Source of the DNA: Lachnospiraceae bacterium UBA1729
Lineage (GTDB): Bacteria; Bacillota; Clostridia; Lachnospirales; Lachnospiraceae
Length of the DNA stretch: 12,092 nucleotides
Assembly (NCBI GenBank): GCA_002315945.1
Contig: DCIJ01000007.1
Location: 1-12,092, forward strand
Reading direction: 5' to 3'
Below, piece after piece: positions 1 through 7,831 of this stretch. A program made the position numbers and the translations under genes. Position 1 is the first letter of the stretch. Every line of letters begins with the position of its first letter. Under the pieces are notes generated by a model. It was not told the origin of the DNA. It made no database searches and was given only the letters and a program-made list of their open reading frames with translations.

Positions 1-716
1 TCATTTTTACCTCTTGAAAAGGTTACAATATCATGAATGAATGTGTCCAAACGGTCAACACTGGTCCATCCAATTATCTTGCAGATTTCTTCAGGTACGT
101 CCTGCTCTCTAACAATTCCACCACGGATAGCATCATCCATATCATGGAACATATATGCAATCTTGTCAGACAGCCTGACCACCTTGCCTTCAAGTGTTGA
201 TGGATTACACTTTGTCTGATGATTCCTGATTCCATCTATTACTTCCCAGGTCAGATTTAACCCGGCTCCATCTCTTTCGAGATATTTAACAACTCTTACG
301 CTCTGTTCGCTATGTTCGAAGGATTTCTCTCCCAAATCTCCCATACTAGCAAGAGCACGCTCACCAGCATGACCAAAGGGTGTATGGCCCAGATCATGTC
401 CAAGAGATATAGCCTCAACCAGATCCTCATTTAATGCTAAAGCTTTGGCAATAGTCCTGGCATTCTGACTAACCTCAAGAGTATGGGTAAGTCTGGTACG
501 ATAATGGTCTCCATTTGGAGTGAGAAATACCTGAGTCTTATCCTTGAGACGTCTAAAGGATTTACAATGAAGTATTCTGTCCCTGTCACGTTGAAAAACA
601 GGTCTGATATCACAGGGATCATCATACCTCTCTCTACCCCTGGAATTAACACTCAGGGCAGCATAGGGACTTAATATATCTCGTTCTCTTTCTTCCAGGC
701 TTTCTCTTATGGTCAT
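1..716 (-). CDS. dgt: dGTPase / HD-domain dNTP triphosphohydrolase, 3' end cut by window
   Basis: This is an open frame of 238 codons with no stop before the left edge; I translated it by hand. The family hydrolyses dGTP and other dNTPs to the nucleoside and triphosphate in the cytoplasm, which tunes the dNTP pool. The N-terminal half carries the family signature FRRLKDKTQVF (about residues 54-64), then THTLEV with metal-ligand H78, GHDLGHTPFGH with H107-D108, and RLSDKIAY with D184, so the four HD-domain metal ligands are present. Such proteins are usually around 330-340 residues, so roughly 100 C-terminal residues lie outside the window. The ATG at 716 is preceded by AGAAGG seven bases upstream, which supports this start. 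It lies 126 bases after trmK. In clostridia the next genes are often dnaG and rpoD, but these are not visible here. Confidence 0.93.
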   Translation of the reverse strand, partial: MTIRESLEERERDILSPYAALSVNSRGRERYDDPCDIRPVFQRDRDRILHCKSFRRLKDKTQVFLTPNGDHYRTRLTHTLEVSQNARTIAKALALNEDLVEAISLGHDLGHTPFGHAGERALASMGDLGEKSFEHSEQSVRVVKYLERDGAGLNLTWEVIDGIRNHQTKCNPSTLEGKVVRLSDKIAYMFHDMDDAIRGGIVREQDVPEEICKIIGWTSVDRLDTFIHDIVTFSRGKN

Positions 717-760
717 ACTTAATCCTTCTCTGGCAATCCAGCGGCTTTTTCATCAAAAAA

Positions 761-781
761 GCGTACAATAGTAATATACGC
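761..781. promoter_or_regulatory. 21-bp imperfect palindrome upstream of dgt, operator-like
   Basis: The site reads GCGTA at one end and TACGC at the other. Its two 10-base arms match at 8 of 10 positions around a central base. It lies in the trmK-dgt spacer, 45 bases before the dgt start. On the minus strand it contains TATATT (778-773) and TACTAT, which could serve as a -10 element, but no convincing -35 element sits 16-18 bases upstream. The placement would suit a repressor site over a dgt promoter. I do not recognise it as a LexA or NrdR box, and it could be chance in AT-rich DNA. Confidence 0.3.
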
Positions 782-842
782 CTCTCTGAATTAAAAACCT
801 TTTTTTATTTATTTACACTTTGCATTTTTTTCTGCCTAAATG

Positions 843-1565
843 TCAATTTTTATAGTACTTTTCCAAAGCTTCTGAATAAAAGCTTACTTCTTTATCTACT
901 TCAATAAGCCTTGCCCTTGATTTTTCACTTTCCCCATGGGCAAACAGGCTCTTTTCCACCTTTTTATGGACATCCAGCTTCCAGCCCAGGTAGTCCTTCA
1001 ATACCTCATCTCTTTTTTTCAAAAGGATGGGACCAAACGCTTCTTCAAAGCTGTCAATATTGCCATTTCCAAAAGCAACTTTCATTAAAAAGTAATATTT
1101 TCCATCTTCATATACAGCTTTTTCATCATTGATAACAAAACCCTTCTCATAGAGAAACGCCCTAAATCTTGGCAGTTCTGACTGTGGCTGCAAAACCATA
1201 CAGGTATCGGGCTGTAGCCTGTTATTATCTAGGGCCTCACTGATAATCTCTGACATAAGTTCCCCACCCATTCCAGAAATTAATATACAGCTATTATTTT
1301 CCACCTGGGGGATTTCTTTTAATCCGTCCGAAAGGACAGCCTTAATCTTATCATCAAGACCAGCCGCCGAAATATGCTCAATGGCAGCACATAAGGGTCC
1401 CTTTCTTACATCCATGGCATAGGCTTTTTTACATTTCTTCTGTTGCACCAGGCTTACGGAAGAATAACCGTGATCACATCCCACATCATACAGGCAGTCA
1501 CAATTTGGAACCATATTAATAAGCTCATTTATACGTACTGACAGGGAATTAATTTTTCCGTCCAT
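843..1565 (-). CDS. trmK: tRNA (adenine22-N1)-methyltransferase TrmK
   Basis: This is a 240-residue SAM-dependent methyltransferase of the TrmK (YqfN) family, which makes m1A at position 22 of tRNA in Gram-positive bacteria. Visible motifs are the SAM-binding DVGCDHGY (residues 27-34; most relatives have DIGTDHGY), ISGMGGE (96-102) and LQPQSE (125-130, where relatives have LQPN). A charged C-terminal helical region, from about residue 175, is typical of the family. The ATG at 1565 is preceded by AGGAG at a six-base spacing, inside the end of ribF, and the two genes overlap by 17 bases. In many Firmicutes trmK lies after rpoD and before a Nif3-like gene. Here it follows ribF and precedes dgt, and no Nif3-like gene is visible. 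No intrinsic terminator is visible after its stop. Confidence 0.93.
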   Translation of the reverse strand: MDGKINSLSVRINELINMVPNCDCLYDVGCDHGYSSVSLVQQKKCKKAYAMDVRKGPLCAAIEHISAAGLDDKIKAVLSDGLKEIPQVENNSCILISGMGGELMSEIISEALDNNRLQPDTCMVLQPQSELPRFRAFLYEKGFVINDEKAVYEDGKYYFLMKVAFGNGNIDSFEEAFGPILLKKRDEVLKDYLGWKLDVHKKVEKSLFAHGESEKSRARLIEVDKEVSFYSEALEKYYKN

Positions 1566-2472
1566 AATTTTCTCCTGCTATAATATCTTCATCTAACTGC
1601 TTTTTTAAATCATCAAGACAGTCAAACTTCATTTCAGGACGCTTGAACTCTAGCAGCTTGACCCTCACATCCTTACCATACAGGTCACCTGCGAAATCAT
1701 ACAAATAAGTCTCAACACCCATCTGTCCTGCATCACTAACCGTAGGCTTCATTCCAATATTAGTGATAGCCTTAAACTGACTGCCCTCAACACTAACAAT
1801 GGAATAATATACACCATTGGGAGGCAGGAGTTTGGAACTGTCAGGAAGCTGATTAACGGTAGGCATACCAAGTGTTCTGCCTAACTTTTTGCCATGGACA
1901 ACTTCTCCAATGACACAATAGGGCACCCCAATCAGTTTCTCTACCATTGGCATATCTCCGGAAAGCACAAGCTTTCTAATCACAGAGGAGCTGACCTCCA
2001 GTCCATCAATATAGAGCTTATCAACTATCTGGGCTTCAAAACCACATTCCACAGACATCTTCTTTAGTAGGTTAACATCACCCAATCCCTTGTTTCCAAA
2101 GGAGATATCCTCTCCTGCAACTATGTATTTCATATTTAACATATTGCAGAGGTATTCTTTGACAAAAAAATATGGATCAGTAGCAGCTGTCTGCTCATTC
2201 AAGGGGAATTCTACCAGTATATCTACACCTAAAAACTCAAAAATACGACGTTTTTCTTCCAGTGTAGTCAGTCCTGGAACAATTTTCCCAGAAAAAAAAG
2301 ACAAAGGCGACTTGTCAAATGTAAATACAACCGCCTTATAGCCTTCTTTCTGTTTACTGATAATTTTGTCAAGTAAAATCCTGTGTCCCCTGTGGATTCC
2401 ATCGAACTTGCCCAAAGCAATTGCACACGGTTCACCAATATGAATTTTATCTATTTCACTGATAATTCTCAT
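1549..2472 (-). CDS. ribF: Bifunctional riboflavin kinase / FAD synthetase RibF
   Basis: This 307-residue cytoplasmic enzyme phosphorylates riboflavin to FMN and then adenylates FMN to FAD. The N-terminal FAD-synthetase (nucleotidyltransferase) domain shows GKFDGIHRGHR (residues 21-31, the GxFDGxHxGH signature) and SSSVIR (161-166, the ATP-binding SSxxIR). The C-terminal riboflavin-kinase domain shows GRTLGMPTVN (198-207), NGVYY (219-223), TNIGMKPTV and the catalytic E254 within ETYLYDF. Length and domain order are normal for bacterial RibF. Its ATG directly follows the truB stop (TAG then ATG), and I see no Shine-Dalgarno sequence before it, so translation probably depends on ribosomes finishing truB. 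The truB-ribF order is a widely conserved end of the infB operon. Confidence 0.96.
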   Translation of the reverse strand: MRIISEIDKIHIGEPCAIALGKFDGIHRGHRILLDKIISKQKEGYKAVVFTFDKSPLSFFSGKIVPGLTTLEEKRRIFEFLGVDILVEFPLNEQTAATDPYFFVKEYLCNMLNMKYIVAGEDISFGNKGLGDVNLLKKMSVECGFEAQIVDKLYIDGLEVSSSVIRKLVLSGDMPMVEKLIGVPYCVIGEVVHGKKLGRTLGMPTVNQLPDSSKLLPPNGVYYSIVSVEGSQFKAITNIGMKPTVSDAGQMGVETYLYDFAGDLYGKDVRVKLLEFKRPEMKFDCLDDLKKQLDEDIIAGENYGRKN

Positions 2473-3447
2473 CTACAAAAACATTTTAACAGGCTTTAAA
2501 AAATTATCTTCGCCTCTTTCATATATTGCATAGAATCTGCCCTGCTCATCATACAGTCTGTACCTGTCAGACTCTGTATCGAAGTCAAGCCATTCACTAT
2601 ACAGTTTATTTCCATTTTTCAAAGCCGGAATAAATCTCTCACATACGCAGGCCTTTGGCAGGTCCTCAAAAACCTGATCCACCGGGCAAATCAGCCTGTT
2701 ACCATCAATAATTAGCTTGTCCTCATCAACAGCTAATTCTTTCTGTTTTTCATTCCGCCTTACAATCCACTGCCCAGTTTCATATGTGGCATTATGGGCC
2801 GCCTTCTCCAAATCATTTAATCTGACAGCCGTTTCAATACCAAAGCATCCAACCCTGGTACGGGTTAAATGCTCCATGGCACCACCCACTCCCAGGCTCT
2901 CACCAATATCCTGACACAGGCTTCTGATATAGGTTCCTTTGGAGCATTTTACTCTCATGGTAACCCTGGGAAGCTTAACGTCCAGAATATCAATGGAAAA
3001 AATCGTAATCTCCCGGGCTTTTCTTTCGACTTCAATACCCTGTCTGGCCAGGTCATACAATCTCTGCCCATTAACCTTCAATGCAGAGTACATGGGTGGA
3101 ACCTGCTGTATCTTACCAACAAAACTCCTGACTGACTCAAACACCTGATTTTCAGAAATCTTCTCAAGTTCACTCTGATCAGCTCTGCTTAACACAGTTC
3201 CTTCCATGTCCAGGGTATCTGTAGTTACTCCCAGTATCAGGACAGCTTCATATTCCTTGTCCCAGTCAGTAATAAGTTCACAGACTCTGGTTCCGTTACC
3301 GATACATACAGGGAGCACTCCTTCTGCCGCCGGGTCAAGAGTCCCTGTGTGACCTATCTTTTTTTGATGAAGTATTCCCCGAAGCTTTGCCACCACATCA
3401 GCAGAGGTAAAGCCCGGTTCTTTATATATATTGATTATTCCATTCAT
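2473..3447 (-). CDS. truB: tRNA pseudouridine(55) synthase TruB
   Basis: This 324-residue enzyme isomerises U55 to pseudouridine in the T-loop of tRNAs. The N-terminus MNGIINIYKEPGFTS is the canonical TruB start. The catalytic aspartate is D38 in GHTGTLDPAAEGVLP. Further family blocks are VPPMYSALKVNGQRLYDLAR and KCSKGTYIRSLCQDIG. About 90 C-terminal residues resemble the TruB C-terminal/PUA-like RNA-binding region. The ATG at 3447 lies 17 bases after the nrnA stop. The bases before it (AATAGTATCAG) hold no recognisable Shine-Dalgarno sequence, although the start itself is secure by similarity. The gene abuts ribF with no spacer. Confidence 0.96.
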   Translation of the reverse strand: MNGIINIYKEPGFTSADVVAKLRGILHQKKIGHTGTLDPAAEGVLPVCIGNGTRVCELITDWDKEYEAVLILGVTTDTLDMEGTVLSRADQSELEKISENQVFESVRSFVGKIQQVPPMYSALKVNGQRLYDLARQGIEVERKAREITIFSIDILDVKLPRVTMRVKCSKGTYIRSLCQDIGESLGVGGAMEHLTRTRVGCFGIETAVRLNDLEKAAHNATYETGQWIVRRNEKQKELAVDEDKLIIDGNRLICPVDQVFEDLPKACVCERFIPALKNGNKLYSEWLDFDTESDRYRLYDEQGRFYAIYERGEDNFLKPVKMFL

Positions 3448-3464
3448 CTGATACTATTAGTGTA

Positions 3465-4442
3465 TTATTCTTCCATGAGCATAGGCTCAATATGTTTAGT
3501 AATATTATTTACACAGTCATGGAAGGTACCTACCATAACGCAGCCGGCAGCCCTAATATGACCACCACCGCCAAACATCTGTGCAACCTCTGATACATTA
3601 CATGTATCAGTTGAGCTTCTCAATGAAACCTTCCACTTAAGTGTATCAATTTCGTACATGAAAATCGCACATTCAACATCCCTTGTATTACGAAGTTCAG
3701 AACTGATACCCTCCATATGCTTTGGCATGGCTCCATAAAATGCCATAGTCTTTTTATCAATTCCGGATACTATGCATCTGCCATTCATCAGTAGCATGCT
3801 CTCTAAAAGTGCTCTACCCATAATCTGATGCTGGAGATAAGTGCTTTCAGTGTAGGTTTTATCTATGAGTACAGGGAAATCAATACCTGTCTCCATAAGC
3901 TTTCCTGCTATGGTCATAGTCTTACATGAAGTATTTGAATAACTGAATCTTCCTGTATCATGAACCATACCCACATACAAAGGAGCAGCCACTTCCTTGT
4001 CAATGTTCTCTACGCCTATCAGATCACATATCAGCTCACTTGTTGAGCTGGCTGTAGGAACTACATAATTAAAATCTCCACAGGGAGAACTGCTGATATG
4101 ATGATCTACATGGAACTTCTTTTTTGCAGCTTCAAACAGTGGCAGGGCTGCACCGATTCTGTCCTTGCTTCCATCGAGACAGAAATATGCATCATATACC
4201 TTTCCCACCAGATCTTCACCCAGCTCGTCATTTTCCATAACAATCACATCTTCGTATCCTGGAAGCATTCTGAAATTGGTGGTTGGCTTTCCAAGAATCA
4301 CATCCACAGTGCAATTCTTAAGCTTTTTTCTTAGATACAGAGCCAATCCCAGGCAGGAACCAAGGGCATCCCCATCTGGATGAACATGCCCTGAAATTCC
4401 TATGGTTTTTACATCTTTTAATTCTTCTAAAATATTAAACAT
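3465..4442 (-). CDS. nrnA: DHH/DHHA1 phosphoesterase, NrnA-like oligoribonuclease / pAp phosphatase
   Basis: This is a 325-residue member of the DHH/DHHA1 family. Relatives degrade 2-5 nt RNAs and the dinucleotides pApA or pGpG, and several also dephosphorylate pAp, using Mn2+. The DHH domain shows GHVHPDGDALGS (18-29; D23 and D25), FCLDGS (D90), VDHHIS (DHH at 113-115) and GMVHDTGRFSYSNT (D162). The DHHA1 domain carries GGGGHIRAAG (291-300), which binds substrate. All expected metal ligands are present. The motif-II segment reads LDGSKDR rather than the common LDTSDxxR, a mild variant. The ATG overlaps the end of rbfA by 8 bases (ATGTTTAA). Its place between rbfA and truB is the usual one in Firmicutes and suggests clearance of short RNA fragments, but the exact substrate cannot be read from sequence. 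Confidence 0.92.
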   Translation of the reverse strand: MFNILEELKDVKTIGISGHVHPDGDALGSCLGLALYLRKKLKNCTVDVILGKPTTNFRMLPGYEDVIVMENDELGEDLVGKVYDAYFCLDGSKDRIGAALPLFEAAKKKFHVDHHISSSPCGDFNYVVPTASSTSELICDLIGVENIDKEVAAPLYVGMVHDTGRFSYSNTSCKTMTIAGKLMETGIDFPVLIDKTYTESTYLQHQIMGRALLESMLLMNGRCIVSGIDKKTMAFYGAMPKHMEGISSELRNTRDVECAIFMYEIDTLKWKVSLRSSTDTCNVSEVAQMFGGGGHIRAAGCVMVGTFHDCVNNITKHIEPMLMEE

Positions 4443-4818
4443 CTAAATCTTCATCCCTTTCAGGCATCTGAGCGATAACATCATCAATCATTTTTGTCAT
4501 ATTAACGCCATATGCAATGGATTGATCCAATACAAAGGTCAGTTCGGGAGTATTTCTTAGATTTATTTTTTTGGCAAGCTGATTTTTAATATATCCAGTT
4601 GCCGACTTAAGCCCTGCCAATGTTTCTTTTCCCTCTGCTTCACCACCCAGGCAGCTAATATATGCCTTACAGTGCTTCAAATCAGGGGCAACCTCAACAG
4701 CTACCACTGATGTCAAAGGGCTCACCCGTGGATCTTTAATTCCTCCACGGATGATTTCAGCCAGGACATGCTGAACCTCTGTATTTATCCTTACATTTTT
4801 AACACTATTTTTTCTCAT
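4435..4818 (-). CDS. rbfA: Ribosome-binding factor A, RbfA
   Basis: RbfA is a small KH-type protein that binds the pre-30S subunit and helps mature the 5' end of 16S rRNA. It is needed for cold growth in model species. I place the start at the ATG at 4818, giving 127 residues beginning MRKNSVKNVRINTEVQ. This matches the canonical RbfA N-terminus, has AAGG four bases upstream, and lies one base after the infB stop. The frame can be extended six codons to a TTG at 4836, but that adds residues foreign to the family. Other recognised blocks are EIIRGGIKDPRVSPLTSVV and the LRNTPELTFVLD segment near the C-terminus. The 3' end overlaps nrnA by 8 bases. Confidence 0.94.
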   Translation of the reverse strand: MRKNSVKNVRINTEVQHVLAEIIRGGIKDPRVSPLTSVVAVEVAPDLKHCKAYISCLGGEAEGKETLAGLKSATGYIKNQLAKKINLRNTPELTFVLDQSIAYGVNMTKMIDDVIAQMPERDEDLDV

Positions 4819-4819
4819 A

Positions 4820-7486
4820 TTACCTTGGTACCTCAACCATAATATAAGCTTCTACTATATCGAATTCCTGCATCTTGTCGAAGTCCTCAAATACAAGACC
4901 GCATTCGAATCCAGACTTAACTTCCTTAACATCGTCCTTGAATCTCTTAAGACTTGCAAGCTTTCCTTCGTAGATCTGCTCACCTTCTCTGGTGATTCTG
5001 ATGAGGCAGTCGCGCTTAAATTCACCATCAAGAATATATGATCCGGCAATATTACCAACCTGGCTGGCCTTGAATATCTGACGTACTTCGGCATGACCAA
5101 TAACCTTTTCCTCAAATACAGGATCAAGCATACCCTTCATAGCAGCTTCAATATCCTCAATAGCCTGATATATTACTCTGTACAGTCTGATGTCTACGCC
5201 TTCTCTCTCAGCTGTAGCCTTAGCTGTAGCATCTGGACGAATGTTAAATCCGATGATAATTGCATTTGATGCACTTGCAAGAACAACATCAGATTCATTA
5301 ATGGCACCAACACCACCATGAATACACTTAACGACAACCTCTTCATTTGAAAGCTTCAGAAGACTTGTCTTAACAGCTTCCACACTACCCTGAACATCGG
5401 CCTTGACAATAAGGTTAAGTTCCTTAAGATTACCCTCCTGAATCTGTGCAAATACATCATCAAGACTCATCTTGGACTTGGTTTCTTCCAGCTTCTTCTC
5501 TTTGTTCTGAGCCATATAAGTCTCTGCAAAGCTCTTAGCTTCCTTGTCAGTCCTGTGAGCCAGAATAATTTCACCAGCACCAGGAACATCTGACAGACCG
5601 AGAATCTCTACTGGTGTAGAAGGTGTAGCTTCCTTAACTCTTCTGCCCTTATCATCTACCATGGCACGAACTTTACCATAGCTTGCTCCTGCAGATACAA
5701 AATCTCCTACATGGAGAGTACCCTTCTGAACCAGAACAGTAGCTACAGGTCCACGACCCTTATCAAGCTGTGCCTCTATTACAAGACCTCTTGCTGCTCT
5801 GTTAGGATTTGCCTTAAGCTCAAGGATTTCAGCAGTAAGAAGAATTGTCTCCAGCAGAGTATCAATACCCTCGCCACTCTTAGCTGAAACAGGAACGAAT
5901 TCAGTTGTTCCGCCCCAGTCTACAGGAATAAGCTCATATTCTGTAAGTTCCTGCTTAACCCTGTCTATATTAGCATTTGGTTTATCAATCTTATTAACAG
6001 CTACAATAATTTCAATTCCTGCAGCCTTGGCATGGTTAATAGCTTCAACAGTCTGAGGCATAACACCATCATCTGCAGCAACAACCAGGATTGCGATATC
6101 AGTTGAATTAGCACCACGCATACGCATTGCAGTAAACGCTTCATGTCCAGGAGTATCCAGGAATGTAATCTTCTGGTCATTTAATGTTACTGAATAAGCA
6201 CCAATGTGCTGTGTAATACCACCAGCCTCACGATCTGTTACATTAGTTTTTCTAATTGCATCAAGGAGTGAAGTTTTACCATGATCAACGTGTCCCATTA
6301 CACAGATTACAGGTGGTCTTGAATCAAGGCTCTCCTCTGACTCTTCATCCTCCTTAAGCATCTCCTCAATAACATCAACCTTCTCCTCTTTCTCACAGAT
6401 GATGTCATATTCGATAGCTATTTCTTCAGCTGTTTCATAGCTGATTTCCTGATTGACTGTTACAATCTGTCCCTGCATAAAGAGTTTCTTAACAATAGCA
6501 GCAGGCTGAAGTTTCATTTTTTCTGCTAAATCTTTGATAGTAAGTGTTTCAGGCAGAACAATTGTCTTGATTTCTTCTTCCACAACTACTTCTACTTTCT
6601 TTTCAGGCTTAACAAAGGCACCAACCTTCTTGCCGTTCTTGCCTTTACGTACGTTCTCCTCTTCGTAGATAGCGTCCTTCTTTGAACGATTGTCTTTATC
6701 TTTTCTCTTGCCTGAGCCCTTGCCACCTGGGGTGTTCTGGTTACCATCCTGAGCGAATCCTTTATTCTGGGATTGATTTGTCTGGAAACCACCCGGTCTC
6801 TGGCCGCCTCTTTCAGGACGAGCATTATCTCTGCCACCGTTGTTACGAGAGCCACTATCCCTGCGATTTTCATTGCCACCCTGATTCTTCTGTGGACGGT
6901 CCTGATTGCGGTTATCAGGTCTGTTATTCCTTTCATTTCTAACCTCTTTTTGAACAGGTGCCTGGGTAGCCTGTGAAACTTGTGGTGTCTGTGCAGGTTT
7001 AGCTTCCTGAACCTTCTCTACTGTTTCTGTCTTAACCTCCTCAACAACAGGTTTCTTCTTAACAGGCTGTGCAGGGCGGATCATGTCAACAGTTGGAGTT
7101 GGAGAAGGTGCGATTCTGGGCTTAATAATACCTCTTGGTCTGTCTTCCCTCCTAGGCGCATTATTATTTGGTCCAGCAGGTCTGTTTGGCTGCTGAGATC
7201 TATTCTGTCCAGGCATATTTCCACCAACTACAATAATGCTCTTTTTCTTTTTTGCCACATTACCAGCCTGTGCAGGCTTGTTGGAAGGAGCCTGTGCAAC
7301 TGCTTTAACCTCTTCCTTCTTTTCCTCTTTTTTACCAAATTCTTTCTGCGCCAAAGCTACTCCCTCTTCGCTAACCTTGGAATTCCAAGATTTTGCTTCG
7401 ATTCCGCGTTCGGCCAGAAAATTCTTTATATCTTTATCTTCCTTACCCAGTGATTGAGCAAGCTCTCTTAATTTCATTTCAGCCAT
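4820..7486 (-). CDS. infB: Translation initiation factor IF-2
   Basis: This 888-residue GTPase places initiator fMet-tRNA on the 30S subunit and promotes subunit joining. An N-terminal IF2_N domain (about 1-50) is followed by a long disordered linker (about 55-310) rich in N, R, G, Q, P and K. A second IF2_N-like domain lies at about 315-365. The G domain is complete: G1 GHVDHGKT (398-405), G2 GGITQHIGA (422-430), G3 DTPGH (444-448), G4 NKID (498-501) and G5 SAK (534-536). Domain II, domain III and the fMet-tRNA-binding C2 domain fill the remainder to the normal C-terminus. The ATG at 7486 is preceded by GGAGG at a six-base spacing and overlaps the end of ylxQ by 8 bases. The linker is the variable part of the family. 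An internal ATG at codon 91 has a weak ribosome-binding site. Confidence 0.98.
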   Translation of the reverse strand: MAEMKLRELAQSLGKEDKDIKNFLAERGIEAKSWNSKVSEEGVALAQKEFGKKEEKKEEVKAVAQAPSNKPAQAGNVAKKKKSIIVVGGNMPGQNRSQQPNRPAGPNNNAPRREDRPRGIIKPRIAPSPTPTVDMIRPAQPVKKKPVVEEVKTETVEKVQEAKPAQTPQVSQATQAPVQKEVRNERNNRPDNRNQDRPQKNQGGNENRRDSGSRNNGGRDNARPERGGQRPGGFQTNQSQNKGFAQDGNQNTPGGKGSGKRKDKDNRSKKDAIYEEENVRKGKNGKKVGAFVKPEKKVEVVVEEEIKTIVLPETLTIKDLAEKMKLQPAAIVKKLFMQGQIVTVNQEISYETAEEIAIEYDIICEKEEKVDVIEEMLKEDEESEESLDSRPPVICVMGHVDHGKTSLLDAIRKTNVTDREAGGITQHIGAYSVTLNDQKITFLDTPGHEAFTAMRMRGANSTDIAILVVAADDGVMPQTVEAINHAKAAGIEIIVAVNKIDKPNANIDRVKQELTEYELIPVDWGGTTEFVPVSAKSGEGIDTLLETILLTAEILELKANPNRAARGLVIEAQLDKGRGPVATVLVQKGTLHVGDFVSAGASYGKVRAMVDDKGRRVKEATPSTPVEILGLSDVPGAGEIILAHRTDKEAKSFAETYMAQNKEKKLEETKSKMSLDDVFAQIQEGNLKELNLIVKADVQGSVEAVKTSLLKLSNEEVVVKCIHGGVGAINESDVVLASASNAIIIGFNIRPDATAKATAEREGVDIRLYRVIYQAIEDIEAAMKGMLDPVFEEKVIGHAEVRQIFKASQVGNIAGSYILDGEFKRDCLIRITREGEQIYEGKLASLKRFKDDVKEVKSGFECGLVFEDFDKMQEFDIVEAYIMVEVPR

Positions 7487-7799
7487 TGATTTCCTCCATG
7501 TGGATTAATGCCTCAATCTTCTCGGCAAATCCCTTATCTGTAATTGCAAGTACTACTCTGGATTCCTTACCAATATGTGTTCCCAAAGTTTCCCTGTCTG
7601 AATAGACACAAAAAGGAACTTTGTAGTATGTACACATATCCCGAAAATCCTTGGTCGTATTATCAGATGCGTCCCCTGCCACAATACAGAGATTAGCTCT
7701 GCCCTCTTTAATCAGCTTTTCACTGACAAAGGAGCCACTGCCAACCTTGCCTGCCTTAGCAGCAAGTCCTAACATTCCAAACACTTTGCTTATTGCCAT
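7479..7799 (-). CDS. ylxQ: L7Ae/L30e-family RNA-binding protein YlxQ
   Basis: This 106-residue protein belongs to the L7Ae/L30e/S12e/Gadd45 fold, whose members often bind kink-turn RNA. The N-terminal block LGLAAKAGKVGSGS is the clearest family signature (relatives have LGLAxRAGKLxxGE), followed by ANLCIVAGDASDNT, where relatives have LVIIAxDAS. The cellular role of YlxQ is not well established; the position between ylxR and infB is conserved in Firmicutes and suggests a job in ribosome assembly or translation. The ATG at 7799 has a good site, GAGGTG four bases upstream. The 3' end contains the Shine-Dalgarno sequence for infB and overlaps its start by 8 bases, so expression of the two genes is probably coupled. 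Confidence 0.9.
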   Translation of the reverse strand: MAISKVFGMLGLAAKAGKVGSGSFVSEKLIKEGRANLCIVAGDASDNTTKDFRDMCTYYKVPFCVYSDRETLGTHIGKESRVVLAITDKGFAEKIEALIHMEEING

Positions 7800-7831
7800 T
7801 TTTCACCTCAGTCTACTAATCAGAACCTAAT

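Noticed and set aside
744..762. 7-bp hairpin GCTTTTT/AAAAAGC before dgt as a terminator
   Set aside because: The stem is nearly all A/T and is not followed by a T run on the minus strand. It is noted only as a neighbour of the palindrome.
841..846. TTGACA at the trmK stop as a -35 element for dgt
   Set aside because: The hexamer 17 bases downstream (GCAAAG) is not a -10 sequence, and nothing suitable lies at 16-18 bases.
4819..4836. TTG start of rbfA at 4836
   Set aside because: It adds six residues foreign to the RbfA N-terminus. The ATG at 4818 matches the family start and has AAGG just upstream.
6592..6936. 114-codon minus-strand open frame in another frame of infB
   Set aside because: It lies wholly inside infB in a shifted frame and is arginine-rich, as expected from the low-complexity linker read out of frame. 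There is no independent support.
6980..7453. 157-codon plus-strand open frame opposite infB
   Set aside because: It is antisense to the IF-2 linker and N-terminus, has an odd residue composition (many C, L, F, S, R), no ribosome-binding site that I can see and no recognisable family. It is an artefact of the opposite coding frame.
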